NCBI GenBank assembly: GCA_021464245.1
Contig: JADCRB010000013.1
Span: 2,363,424-2,427,423, forward strand
DNA length: 64,000 bases
Origin: Carallia brachiata
Taxonomy: Eukaryota; Streptophyta; Magnoliopsida; Malpighiales; Rhizophoraceae
Reading direction: 5' to 3'
Position 1 is the first letter of the stretch. Each line of letters opens with the position of its first letter. A program made the position numbers and the translations under genes. Positions 11,880-22,376 of the stretch are shown one piece after another. The notes below the pieces were generated by a model. The model made no database searches, was not told the origin of the DNA, and worked only from the letters and a program-made list of their open reading frames with translations.

Positions 11880-12827
11880 CACTATATTTATTTCATTTAA
11901 ATTGTGTGACTTTTATGGAGATGTCTATTTTGGAATGGTGAACATCTGGAAAAATTCAGGCCACAGTATGTGTTGCAACAAGATGATCCAGGTTGCCCTT
12001 TATGTTTATGCTTTTTATTGAAAGGTTATCCTATTTGTTGTAGGCTATGGAGAGTATGAGATAGAGACCTTCAATATCATTTTTTTTTAATGATGATTTC
12101 TTGTTGTTTGGAGCTGCTACATCTTCCACAGTAATGCCATAAGGATACATTATCTGCTTTTGGCGCTATGCATAAGGATAAGTCCAATTTAATCGTATCT
12201 TCTAATGTTTATAGAGCGTTGGCTCGATCACTAGGATGGATCCTTGAATTTTCTGTGGTGTAAGATGTAGGAAAAGTATCTTGGAGTTCCATTCCTTTTT
12301 GACTAGGGTCATTTTTTGGGAAGTGGTACAGAAGGTGCAGACAAAGTTGAGTGACAAGAAGGAAAATTCTCATTCTCTAGCTAGTAGAGCCACTCTTGTA
12401 TAGGCTGTTTCTCAATCAATTTCATCTTATCTTATGCAGATTACTCTTCTTGCATGTGTTATTTGTGACGAGCTTGATCATTGCAATCAAAGATTCTTGT
12501 GGGGTGTTGTGGAGGACCAAAATAAAGTCAGCTTGGTAGCTTGGAGGGAGGCTTGTAGGCCTTCAACTAAAGATGACTAGAGATATTGATTATGCTTTGC
12601 TTGCTAAACTATCTTGTAGATTCATAGTGGGTCTGAAGCTTTCTCGGTTTAGGTCATAAGATCTAAATATCTTCATGACATGAATTTCAAAATGTGTTTA
12701 AAAGTTTTAGTTATTCCTCAACATGGGCTACTATTCTGCAAGAGCGTGAATTGCTTTTAAAGGGGCTACTTTTGAATATAGGAGATGGGCAAAGCATCTG
12801 ATTATGGCATGATTTATGGGTGTTTGT
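11880..12827 (+). pseudogene. LINE reverse transcriptase fragment (part 1 of 3)
   Basis: Plant L1-type signatures read through several frames: LWNGEHLEKF then a QQDDPGCPL version of the RQGDPLSP motif (about 11930-12010), FNDDFLLF standing for the FADD catalytic motif (about 12084-12110), then a downstream block with AVSQSISSYLMQITLL and ELDHCNQRFLWG and NKVSLVAWREACRP (about 12400-12560), and a final GDGQS--WHDLWV-like motif (about 12780-12825). There are several stops. The sequence breaks off at about 12827 and resumes near 14510, with an LTR-type insertion in between. Confidence 0.85.
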
Positions 12828-13413
12828 GTTGGGGTCAAACCCAAATTAAGTCGCGAAATAAATATTGTGGAACAAGGATATGGTAAGCTTGGAGTAGGGA
12901 GAAAGAAAATACTAAAAAGGAAAAAGTTATTTATGAAAATCTGTCCATATATTCATTTGTCTCTATTTTTGTCTAGTTCCCCAAGTATACCAATGTGGGT
13001 CTTGTTGGTAAGGAAAGTTGTACCACTTTGTGGTACCAAGAAGTACCAGTTTGAGGGTGTCATTTATGTATTATAGGTATAAGTCTGTTATGATATCTTG
13101 TATCAGAGGTATTGAGTATGTAGATAGGTTTGTGAGAGATATACCAAGAGGTAAAGAGACTTTTGTTGCCTAATATCAAGTCTCGTACTCTTGAGTATTT
13201 TAGTGCGTTGTAAAGTTTGTGCAAATAGAGTGAGCATTTATTTGAGCGTATTGGGTTTTTGAGTATAGTGAGCCTTTTGTAAGACATTGTAATTTTTTTA
13301 TTTACTTTGTCAATAATATTCCTAGTCCGTCTTCACTTGTGGACATAAGTTTTAAACCGATTTACGTTTTATCTGTGTGTCCATTATTTCGTTTTCGTGC
13401 TTCTGCAACCTAA
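12828..13413 (+). mobile_element. LTR inserted in the LINE
   Basis: It starts TGTTGGGG and ends CCTAACA, short inverted ends as in LTRs, and is followed by a primer-binding site at 13417. It contains a perfect 7-bp palindrome with a 3-base loop, GTACCACTTTGTGGTAC, at 13020-13036. The interval from about 12990 to 13413 is clearly related to a minus-strand LTR at 60.1-60.3 kb, including the same palindrome and the terminal CTTCTG-AACC-AACA end. Confidence 0.7.
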
Positions 13414-13416
13414 CAG

Positions 13417-13428
13417 TGGTATCAGAGT
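13417..13428 (+). other. Primer-binding site of the 12.8-kb LTR element
   Basis: TGGTATCAGAGT, three bases after the LTR end, matches the Met-tRNA site apart from its last base. The internal region that follows (to about 14500) keeps no recognisable gag or pol, and no second LTR is seen, so this is a truncated or non-autonomous insertion. Confidence 0.65.
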
Positions 13429-13610
13429 TTTAGTTAAGTAACAAAAAAATTTCCAACAGTCTGATGGCCCTTTGTCTAAACTTGAAGGAACTAATCCAAA
13501 ATTAGAGGAGCTCAATTGCATAATGAGTGATTATTTTGGTCACAAATGGGATTTGGAATTAGTAAAAACTCGATGGCTAATTTATGGAGTGTAAACACAC
13601 AAAACTTAAA

Positions 13611-13615
<5 letters not shown>

Positions 13616-13658
<43 letters not shown>
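13616..13658. repeat. (TG)n microsatellite
   Basis: About 20 consecutive TG units within the LTR-element insertion. It produces a histidine/threonine-alternating frame on the minus strand that is not a gene. Confidence 0.95.
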
Positions 13659-13660
<2 letters not shown>

Positions 13661-13954
13661 TGGTTGGCTAACAATGATATGCATGGTTGGTGGACACATA
13701 ATGGAGTTGGCCCCATGCAAGTTTTGGTGGCCTTTATCATGTTTCTCCCTTAAAATCCTATAAATAGGCACTCCCTCAAGCTTTGCAAACCATCTCAAGC
13801 AAAACAAAATCCTTCATTTCTAAAGCTTTTTTTTTTTCCCTCTTGTCTCATTTTAGTATTTTGGGTGTATGCTTTCTAAATGCCGCTGAGGTGGATCTTA
13901 TAGATAAAAAATCTAAGATATTAAAATCTTAAATATGCTAGTGGAATCAAACCC

Positions 13955-14315
13955 CCTTATGGCCCTCACCAGAGTTCAAGTCATTCCACTAAAATTAAGT
14001 CTCTGCAACTCTTACTGGAGTAAAGGCATCTGCCTAATATTAAGTCTCGACCCTCAGTAGAACTGCCTGAGATTAGGCCCCATATGACCTTCACGAGAGT
14101 TAAGTCAATCCGATTGAGATCAAGTCTTTACAACTCTCATCGGAGTTAAGACATCTGCTTGAAATAAAGTCTCAGCTCTCAGTAGAATTACCTGAGATCA
14201 ACCTCATACAGCCTGCACTGAGGTCAAGTCAATCCAATCGAGATCAAGTCTCTACAACCCTCACCAGAGTTAGGGCATCCGTCTAAGATCAAGTCTCAGC
14301 TCTTAGTTGAATTTA
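13955..14315. repeat. Tandem repeat, about 123-bp unit, three copies
   Basis: Units begin near 13973, 14097 and 14220 with GAGTT(C)AAGTCA-TCC-like starts. Each then runs through AAGTCTCTGCAACTCT-like, GGCATCTGCCT-like and AAGTCTCAGCTCTCAGTAGAA-like words. The third copy is cut short near 14315. Sequence differs among units, so the array is not recent. It sits in the internal part of the LTR insertion, where plant retroelements often carry non-coding tandem repeats. Confidence 0.8.
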
Positions 14316-14509
14316 TTGTTTTAGTTTATGAGCAAATTATGGAATCCATTCTCTTTCTTTCAAGATCAAGCTCACACAGTGCTTGACGAAATTACACAAA
14401 GAAGCATTAAGGATCTATAGAGAGATGGACCTCACATAAATTTTAAATCCTTATCTATAATTTGTAATTATATTTTCAAAGTCTAACTGTTTAACACTCG
14501 AAACTTACG

Positions 14510-15230
14510 ATCCTTTTATGGAAAGTGTTCAATTATTGTTGCACGACTTCTTTGTCTCACCCAATGCAAATTTGCAAGACAAGCTGTTTTGAGGTATCGA
14601 TTGTCTTCCCTTAGTAAGAGGGGCTTATTCTTTATTAGTTGATGAAGTGTCATTAGATTTAAAGGATTGGAAATGAATTTGGAAGATGCAAATTATACAG
14701 TATATGAAATCCTTTCTTTGGCTGGTAAAGAAAGGAAATTACTTACGAATGCATAGGTTCATCTGAAAGCTTATGGATAATGGTTGTGTAGTCACTGGGG
14801 AAGAATCTTGAGCATGTGTTGGATGATTGTGAACATGTGAATGATGTTTGGAATATTATTTTTTAGCTTTTGGGTGTGGATTATAGACTCGACACCTTTT
14901 TTGATTCTTGGGTAAAAATTGGTTGTATATTTTTGACTCATCAACTGGTTTGTGGTTGTCCTTTCTATATAATTTTTATCACTACAATTTGGTAGTTATG
15001 GCAGTGGAGGAATAGTTGTATTTTTTTCTAATGACAAATAGACTCCTTTTATATTGTGCTTGAGGTAAGGAAAGGAGTAACTAAAATTGCTGAAGTGTGA
15101 TTGGCAGACAATGCTTTGAGATCGAAATTGGTTGAAAGAACTCCCTCTCTAGGGACCTTAATGTTTGACTTATTAGGAAACACTGTAGGATCTTGAAGAC
15201 ATTGTTAGGATTCATGAGATGGGATCACAT
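14510..15230 (+). pseudogene. LINE fragment (part 2 of 3), zinc-binding reverse-transcriptase tail
   Basis: The LINE reading resumes with LLHDFFVSPNANLQDKLF (about 14535-14590) and reaches the zf-RVT-type block: WIWKMQ--QYMKSFLWLVKKG-YL (about 14675-14745) and EHVLDDCEHVNDVWN-like words (about 14810-14855). It is followed by a W-rich tail. Frameshifts and stops are present. The break at about 15243 is an LTR insertion, and the RNase H-like part continues near 16940. Confidence 0.75.
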
Positions 15231-15243
15231 GTGAGAGTCCTTG

Positions 15244-16923
15244 TGTTTTGATGTGTCCCCCATGCTTGATTGATGACAAGTGTTATTCTTATTTAACTGT
15301 ATTTGATTTATTAGAAGTGACGTGCTTATGTGGAAATATTTGGTTAGTGACGGTTGTGGAGATATATTTGGTTGGTCATAATTACTGAGTTTAATGTTAT
15401 ATACATATCTTTTGCATTAAATGGATTATGGCTTGATCTACTTAATGTGACTATGTTCTTTTTGTATTTTGAATTTGAGTATATGCCATATTTTGATATC
15501 CTTATCTATTGTTCAATTTGAATGTAACTATTGGATTGAAATATATGAAAGTTCGAATTTGAATATGCTAACCATTCGAAAAGGATCTTATAGCTCTTAA
15601 TCTTTTCTTATCTCTTATATGGAGGTGTGAAAGGACATCACAAGAGATCTTAAGGAAGAAAGAAGATGATGTGTGAAACACCAAATTTACAAAAAATTCA
15701 GAATAGTCAAGAAGATTGGTCGCTTGAGCTGAAAACTGCTAAAGCGCGAAAAGTTCTAGAAAGTTTGTCTCCATCAACTAGATGATGAAGAAGCTTCAAA
15801 GTTGTAAAAATGCAAAAGTTCTAGAAATTTTAAGTCGATTAACCAGAGGATGAAGAAAATATGAAGATGGAAAAGTATCATTGAAATGCAAAGTTACAAA
15901 GAATTCAAGTCAGTCGACCGGACGATGAGAAAAGGTCAAAAACTCTGGAGTGTAGAGTTACACAGATTTTGGGTTGGTCAACCATATGCTAGGAAAATTT
16001 TGAAAGTTATAGAGTGTGGAGCTACAGAGATTTCAAGTTAGTTGACTGGATGATGCAAAGACAAAAGCTCTAGACATTTCCGATTGGTCGACCAGAGTTA
16101 GTTAGGTGCTCTGATTTGAAACTTGAATTTCTAATATATGTCTAACAGTTAGGGGAGTATCTGCAACAACTAGTACAGCTTTGTTTACCTATATAAGAGT
16201 TCTCCATTTAACTCTTTTGTTAGTGCCTTTGATAAGAGATTGAATGTTCATGAGATTAAAAGAAAATTTTAAGAGAAAAGAAAGAGAAAATAGAAGGAAA
16301 AAATGAAAGTTTAAGAGCAAGAGTTCAAGTGAAAAGTGTGATTGTGTGAGTGAGTGGGCTCTAGATTTAAGTGTATTAGTGTGTTGAAAGTGTTGAGAGT
16401 TTGGTACCTTAAGTGTTATTGAGGCATTTGTGAACAAAGGTTATAAAGAGCTTGGTGCTCTAAGAGTGTGAAGAGCTTGGTACTCTACTTTGTGTGAATA
16501 ACCGTTGGTTTCTTGGGTTAAGCTTCATGAAAGATTTGTGTATTTATGGTCAAGGGATCTTATGTAAAGAGGTTTTCTTTAACTTTCAAAGGGAGATGGG
16601 TTTATTTGAGTGAACGCTCAAGAGGGGAACATTGGAGAGTAGGCGTAGGCTCTAGGTTTGAGCCAAACTACTATAAAATCCATGTGTGCTCTCTTTTTCT
16701 CTGCTTTCCTTTAATTTCTGCCGCATATACTTGTTCATTTTCACGTTGTGTGCTTGATTGTTGATTATTATTGTGCTTGACAGATGGCGTTAAGTTTGGA
16801 CTGCTGTGCATTGCTTGTTGTTTGGATTAGCCATCTGAAAGTAAGATTGAGGTTGTAAGAGACCAAATTCGAGGAAACCCAATTTGATCCTCCCTCCCTC
16901 TTGAATTGCTAAAAGGACCAACA
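15244..16923 (+). mobile_element. Long LTR inserted in the LINE (probable solo LTR)
   Basis: It starts TGTTTTGATGTG and ends ACCAACA. Inside are a TATA box (CTATATAAGAG near 16190) and a GAGAGTAGGCGTAGGCTCTAGG stretch near 16636 resembling the GGACGTAGGC-type R-U5 region of large plant copia LTRs, followed by a T/C-rich tail. Several loosely repeated GTCGACC-containing segments lie at 15700-16110. LINE coding sequence continues on both sides, which supports an insertion. No primer-binding site or pol follows, so a solo LTR is the simplest reading. The target-site duplication is not convincing. Confidence 0.6.
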
Positions 16924-16939
16924 CTTAATATGCTGGCAA

Positions 16940-17475
16940 CCACTAGGCTAGTTAACTTTGAAGATAAATATTGTTGGATGCACAAAAGCCACTCCTAGCA
17001 TTGCAGGTTTCGGAGGAGTGACGAGAGATTATTATGGGCAATGGGTGTTTGGCTTCTTTGGTTTTGCAGGAGTTTCTATGACAATTGGTGTAGAGCTTCG
17101 AGCAATTTTCGCGGCCATGCGATAGATTTGACAGCATGGTTACTATAATGTTGTGATAGAAACGAATTCTGAACTTGCGATTCGAAAACTGACTAAGGAA
17201 GATTGGGATTGTGATTTTTATGGTCTTTGATTTCTGAATTTATCAGAGTTTGGAATATGTGATGAGAGTCTCGTCTTCGACATACTCTGCATGAAGAAAA
17301 TTATTGTACAAACTTCTTAACCAATCATGGCACGTTAGAACTGGATTCATTACGGTTATGGGATAGACTACCACCAGGGATGGGACATTTGATACTAGCC
17401 TATCTCACGGGGGCAGCACGTTCGCGATGAGGCTAGCAGATTCATTTTCATGTTTTGTTGTGTTGAAGTCTCATT
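16940..17475 (+). pseudogene. LINE RNase H-like fragment (part 3 of 3)
   Basis: It reads as an RVT_3/RNase H-type fold: VDGCTKATPSIAGFGGVTRD (about 16970-17030) followed by YYGQWVFGFFGFAGVSM and GVELRAIFAAMR (to about 17125), then NVVIETNSELAIRKL (about 17145-17190). A final DRLPPGMGHLILAYLTGAA-like tail is present near 17365-17420. These are the usual C-terminal pieces of plant LINE polyproteins. Stops are present. Confidence 0.8.
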
Positions 17476-17499
17476 TTAGTTTGGAAAAAAATTGGTACA

Positions 17500-17720
17500 G
17501 GCGTCTTCGTACGTACATTTATGCACATATAAATATAATAATTATTTTTTATCATATTACCAAAAAAATATTTTTAAAAAATTATATATAATATCTACAC
17601 TTTATATTTTAGAATAACACTCATTACATCTAATTTTTAATTTTTAAAAAAAAGAAAAAAATTTTATAAAAATAATTATTATATTCATGTGTGTTCGTAA
17701 TGTATATACGAATATGTGTA
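17500..17720. mobile_element. AT-rich MITE with imperfect inverted ends
   Basis: The left arm (about 17506-17552, CGTACGTACATTTATG then AATATAATAATTATTTTT) is inverted near 17668-17712. A half-copy with the same arm is seen at about 39135-39205. No coding sequence. Confidence 0.5.
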
Positions 17721-18480
17721 TATTTATCAAGATCCTTTTAGTTTTGTTTTTCTTTTGTCATAAAAAAGTACACTTTGTCCAAAAGTAAACTTACTTTATG
17801 CATAGATTGAGACAAATTTTTTCACAAAAGAACAATTTATTTATGTATTTATTTTATGAAACCCACTAAATCCAAGTAATTAATTTGAAATTTAAATAAT
17901 TTGAATTTGAACAAATTTGAGCTTTTATAGTTCGGCAAATATTAACAAATTATTATAATTATAGAAATATTCTACCTCTTCTCTAACATGGAATATTCTT
18001 TTGTTTAAACAAAAGGCACCATTAGGCAATAAGCAAGTTGTAACTTGTAAGAAAGGAGGGGGAAGCTATTTTTACAATTTTCAATTTTGTTCATTTTCAT
18101 GACAGGTTTTCATCAAATATTATCACGGTCATGCCGTGTATGTATGCGGCTCACTATTTGGGCTACGTAGTTTTCTCCCATAAACAAATTTTTGACTCAC
18201 AAAAAAGTTCACCAAAATGAATATTTAGGTTCCAAAATTGTATCTATTTTGCTATAGAATAAAAGAGCATGCTTTCAGGACCTTGATGATTTGCACTCTA
18301 TAACACTTGTTTTATGAGTCTTGTCATGTATATTGGCGGTATTTGATGTTAGTATGATTTGTTTATAAAATCTCTTGTTGGAAATATTATTCATTATTAT
18401 TGTTTTTTCCTTGTCTCTTTTCTGGTCTAATTTACCTTGGTTTTCTAAAGTTTAACCAATTTTGTTATTAATTGGGCCTT
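17721..18480. other. Spacer
   Basis: AT-rich sequence with no supported gene, repeat or RNA. Confidence 0.6.
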
Positions 18481-18483
18481 GTT

Positions 18484-18538
18484 AGGGAGCCACGCCACTG
18501 TAGCCCTCTCTTCGGCTTGGGGGCGCAGCTCCCTAATT
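18484..18538. repeat. Short GC-rich hairpin
   Basis: TTAGGGAGC at the left and GCTCCCTAA at the right are perfect inverted ends around a GC-rich centre (CTCTCTTCGGCTTGGGGGCG). It stands out against AT-rich flanks. It may be a tiny MITE or a structured transcript remnant. Confidence 0.5.
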
Positions 18539-18589
18539 TTTTTAAGTGTAATTAAATATTTTGGAGATTATGTACTGAGATTTTGTCTC

Positions 18590-18705
18590 AGAATAAATTA
18601 TAATTGTTATTTTAAAAATTAAAATTAATATTTTTGAAATGTAAAAAAAATAACTATTTTAAAAATATCAATTCTAATTTTAAAAATAATAGTCTTAGTT
18701 CCATT
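18590..18705. repeat. AT-rich inverted repeat, copy 1 (partner 20.8 kb)
   Basis: An internally palindromic block of TTTTAAAAAT and AATTTTTAAAATTA-type words. It aligns with about 20815-20945, including the TTGATATTTTTGAAAT core and outer TTTTGTCT/AGACAAAA-like ends. Confidence 0.5.
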
Positions 18706-19009
18706 TAGAACAAAAATTAACATACCTAATACCGGTATACCAACATTTACTCAATTTTTTCCTTTTAAATAATTCAGTTGACTGACTCTACAAATTTTAA
18801 TTCTGAAATACTCAGAACTTCTAGGGTTTTGCAGAAAAATAATATTTTGTAAAAAATATTTTTTACAAATCATCTCTCCTAGAAAAAATACAGGCATTCT
18901 CTGTGTTTGTTTCTGACATAAAAACAGATAACTTTATTTTCCCGTGTTTGTTGCTTGAATGTGAAAACTATACATATTTAAAAAAGTAAATTAAAAAAAG
19001 ACATTTAAA

Positions 19010-19405
19010 TTTGAACACCGCCACCGGAGAAGGGCGACCCATCATTCTCATCACATTTACCGCCATTGCCGGCGGCGGAGGTTTTCCGAAATGATGTGCG
19101 GCCGAGTATGGAATCGCCTTGCAGTGAAGATGAGGAAGAGTTCGAGTATGAGTTCATTCCGGAAAACCAATGGGTAGAATTCGAATTCAATGGGCAAGTG
19201 CAGTAGAATTGAGGATTTTAGCAGCGGTTCAGAAACTTGGTGTAGCGAGGGCTCCTATTGGACCGCCGACGTTCAGTCCCAGTCGACGTTCGTTGTCACC
19301 GTTGCTACTGCTCCGGTGGTGATGGTGGTGGCAGCGGCGACAACAAAGCGGGGGAGACTCTCGTGGTCTGGCACTCGAGAGAGAGAGGCACTGAATTTTA
19401 ATTGA
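19010..19405 (+). other. GC-rich, exon-like island
   Basis: An abrupt rise in GC and CpG content in AT-rich surroundings. One plus-strand frame from about 19010 to a TAG at about 19200 encodes a peptide rich in acidic residues (SEDEEEFEYEFIPENQW). After it another frame continues for about 70 codons to 19405. The pattern of adjacent frames suggests a decayed exon or an exon with an unseen junction. No family is recognised. Frames on the minus strand are open as well, so the coding strand is unsure. Confidence 0.3.
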
Positions 19406-19409
19406 GAAA

Positions 19410-19847
19410 ATGCCATCCTGTCTACAAAACAGAAAAGGTTATTGCCAAACCTTTTTCTTTTTTAATACAAAAAAATTTATTGTATTAATATAATATTATT
19501 CTGTTCATAATTCTGACATAAAAAACATCAAAAAAAAATTTGCATAAAATAAGAGTTCAACAGGATCGAAACGGCAAATACTAAATTTGTCAAAACTATC
19601 AATCACTAATCAGACGCAAAATTTATGCAGATAAAATCTTTTTACGAGAGTATCTACCAATATAAAATTAGACTTATCAAAACTTAAATTTTTAAATACA
19701 TATAATTTAATCGAACTAAATTGTCAACAATAACATACACCAACAATATACACCGCACTCTAACGAATTAATAATAAAAATCAATCGAATATACTTGGCA
19801 AATTGAATATACTTGGCAACTTGACAACGATTTCCTAATCAACAGAA
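19410..19847. other. Spacer
   Basis: AT-rich, no feature supported. Confidence 0.6.
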
Positions 19848-20440
19848 CTACGTACTACACAAACTGAAATACAACAACCGGATGACATCCATCTCAAAAA
19901 TCAATAGTATAATCCCTCCCAGCATCCAGAACTGGTGAATAAAGAGGCTGACGGTGGCAAACATGGTGCTCAAATGGCCATCGTGACGGTGCATATAGCG
20001 GAGGCGGCGACAGATATTAGTAAAAGACAAAAGAAGCTTAAGAGGCCATGGGTGTCCGTTCTGAGACTGGATCTGGCGAAAAGGAAAGCGGACGGCGGAG
20101 GAGGCGATGGTGACAGTGACAACGATAGCAAGATAGGCAACGGACAACTCAGAACACTTCAGTGTTAGAAACGGCATTGGCGCCTATTACTGAAGCCGGT
20201 TTGCAAAAACTAAAAGGGAAAAACTTCACAGAAAGGGAAGGGGGCAGCACAGTGGAGAGTTGGGCTTGGGTGGGAAGAAGGAGCGGGGGAGTGAAAAAGA
20301 AGGAAGAGGAGATGAGCAGAGAGGGGAGCGGAGGGGAGAAGGGCGGCTGGCTGTGGTGGCGAGCCACCGCTACCACTAGCCCTCAGTCGGGAAAATCAGA
20401 GGCTTGTGCATGGACTGTTTTTTTCAGACGGAGGGTTTAA
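19848..20440 (-). other. Second GC-rich, exon-like island
   Basis: Two overlapping minus-strand frames begin with ATG in good surroundings. One of 75 residues (20376 down to 20149) starts MVAVARHHSQPPFSPPLPSL and is rich in S, P and L, like an organelle transit peptide. The other of 109 residues (20177 down to 19848) begins with a hydrophobic stretch. Plus-strand frames are open too. This could be a first exon or a retro-copied fragment. No family is recognised. Confidence 0.3.
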
Positions 20441-20809
20441 CAACTAGGTGGTCAAACTGTCATAATCAAAAAGGATCCAGCAATATTAGATTTTTTTTAA
20501 ATTATAAATTAAAATAATATTAAATATATTTAAAATAATAATGAATATATTTAATATTTAATTTATAATTAAAAAAAAAAAAGAGAATATGATTACTGAC
20601 CTTTGTCCTTAAAAAAAAAAAGAAAAAAGAAAAAAAGAATATGCCGAGTAATGGTTGGCTCAATTTTAGTTTTCAAGGTCAATATTTTTCTACTAAACGA
20701 AACACAAAAAGACAAATGTTGAAGGTAACTAGGAAGCGACAATATTACCTGCCCCACGTGTGATCATTTTTATTTTTTAACCACAATTTCATGTCCCAAA
20801 TAAAATATT

Positions 20810-20945
20810 TTAATTTTTATTTTGAGATAAACTGTACTTATTATTTTTAAAATAAATATTGATATTTTTGAAATAAAAATAATAAATATTTTAAAAATAT
20901 TAATTTTTATTTTAAAAATAATAATTTTAATTTCAAATAAGACAA
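20810..20945. repeat. AT-rich inverted repeat, copy 2 (partner 18.6 kb)
   Basis: Strongly palindromic AT sequence (AATATTTTAAAAATATT core) matching the block at 18.6 kb. Probably a small MITE family. Confidence 0.5.
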
Positions 20946-21139
20946 AATTCGACATAATAATTACCGAGATACTAATTTTTTTTTTTTTTTAATAGTCACA
21001 GTCGCACTACATGTTATTATTATCCATTCAGATTGCGCAAAGCTCGGTAACGACTACATTTTACCAAGTATTAAAATCATTATTTTAATACTCGTATACT
21101 GAGCTCTGGAGTCCGGTATCCTCAACCTTGTTCTTGCAC

Positions 21140-22376
21140 AAAATGTGTTGCATCTCAATGGCAAATTTGCACTTTCACTAGAATAAAAAGAGGAAAAAAA
21201 AAAAAAAGTAAGCGACTTTATGTCTAGGTAGCAGCTGCCTTGCATGTCTCAACGAGAAAACTATAGTGAAATTTCCTGGAGTCTCCTTAATTGACCGGTT
21301 AAGAGTTAAAACAACGGAGAGCATTGATCTTCAACTGCCTGTGCTAGCTTGCCTTCCTTTCACCGGTCTGATTACGAAGAAAGGTCCAGCAGAACATAAA
21401 GGAGCCATATATACGGTTCAGGCAAGTTGGTAAAATGTTCTCGTCCTCTGTTTTCCACTCTTTCCTTCTCCCTTCCTCTCTCTCTCTCTCTGTGTTCATT
21501 CCTAAATATTATAGAAGAGTAGCGTGATTGTAAGATGTTGAATGTAAAAGAAAGAGGTAATGGCAATATGCTTATACCAATTAGAGTTACTGGACTACCA
21601 ACACAAATTAACCAAGTGTTAATAATTACGAGACTAGAAATTTTTCAAACCTTAGTGTGATTTAGGGGATACCCTTGTTAGAGTTAAAGATTTTAATTTT
21701 ATAAGTCTTTATTTCAAATTTTGTGAAAAAAAAAAGTAAAATTTATGAAAAGAAAGAATTAATTAATTATATAACTTATCTCTCAGTAAACCTCCTAATA
21801 CCTCCTAATAGATAAAGAAATAAGAAAGAGAAAATTTTCAACCCCTTTTGTCCTATAAATGAGAAGATTTGATTCATTGGCTTTCGTTTAGATACTTGAT
21901 ATGGTTCCCCTTAATTTCTGCTTAGAAATCTAATTGAGTTTGCGCTTCTGTGCTGTCTGATAAGCATCCATACAAGAAAGGAAAATTCCCAGAAATTTAA
22001 AATTGCCAATAGATCTAAGAAATTTTTTTATTTTTTTCAAATTTTACTCACAGCTTATCTTAAGCGCAAGCATACTAATCTGAATTACCATTAGTGAAGC
22101 TATCGATGCTAGGACTATAGTTATGTGGCCAAGCACTTGCATAATGATAAGTTTCTTCAATCATGACCTGCACAAACACCTGTTGCTTCTAAGGGATACC
22201 TGTATATACTAAAACTTCAATATATATAATGCTCTTGCAAACTTTGGAATTCTATAGTTCCTTGTTTCTATAGACAAGCTTTCGAAATTCACTGCACAAA
22301 AAATTTCGCACATGCAAAATCCATGATTAACGTTGGCATGAATGCTGCTGCAGTGTTGTAAGGATTTGAAGAGAAA
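21140..22376 (+). promoter_or_regulatory. Duplicated upstream block A and 5' flank of DUF247 copy A
   Basis: This block occurs three times in the window: here on the + strand, and inverted at 47.7-49.3 kb and 52.6-53.9 kb. Shared landmarks are TTGCATCTCAATGGC and TGCACTTTCA (about 21149-21178), TCCTGGAGTCTCCTTAATTGA (about 21275), GAGCATTGATCTTCA (about 21320), AGAACATAAAGG (about 21390), a CT-repeat run (about 21475-21492) and TGTTCATTCCTAA (about 21494). From about 22225 to the ATG, the 5' leader also matches copy B closely. The CT-rich tract and its distance from the coding region suggest that transcription starts in the first third, perhaps with a leader intron. That is inference. Confidence 0.6.
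21408..21413 (+). promoter_or_regulatory. Possible TATA box of DUF247 copy A
   Basis: CCATATATACGG lies about 65 bp before the CT-repeat run. The equivalent positions in the two other upstream blocks read CCGTATGG and CTGTACG, so this TATA-like word is present only in copy A. Its use is inferred. Confidence 0.35.

Noticed and set aside
13577..13807. Minus-strand frame with a His-Thr repeat
   Set aside because: Produced by the (TG)n microsatellite.
13955..14315. CRISPR-like array
   Set aside because: The units are long (about 123 bp), contiguous and diverged, without short repeats alternating with unique spacers; this is an ordinary tandem repeat in a plant retroelement.
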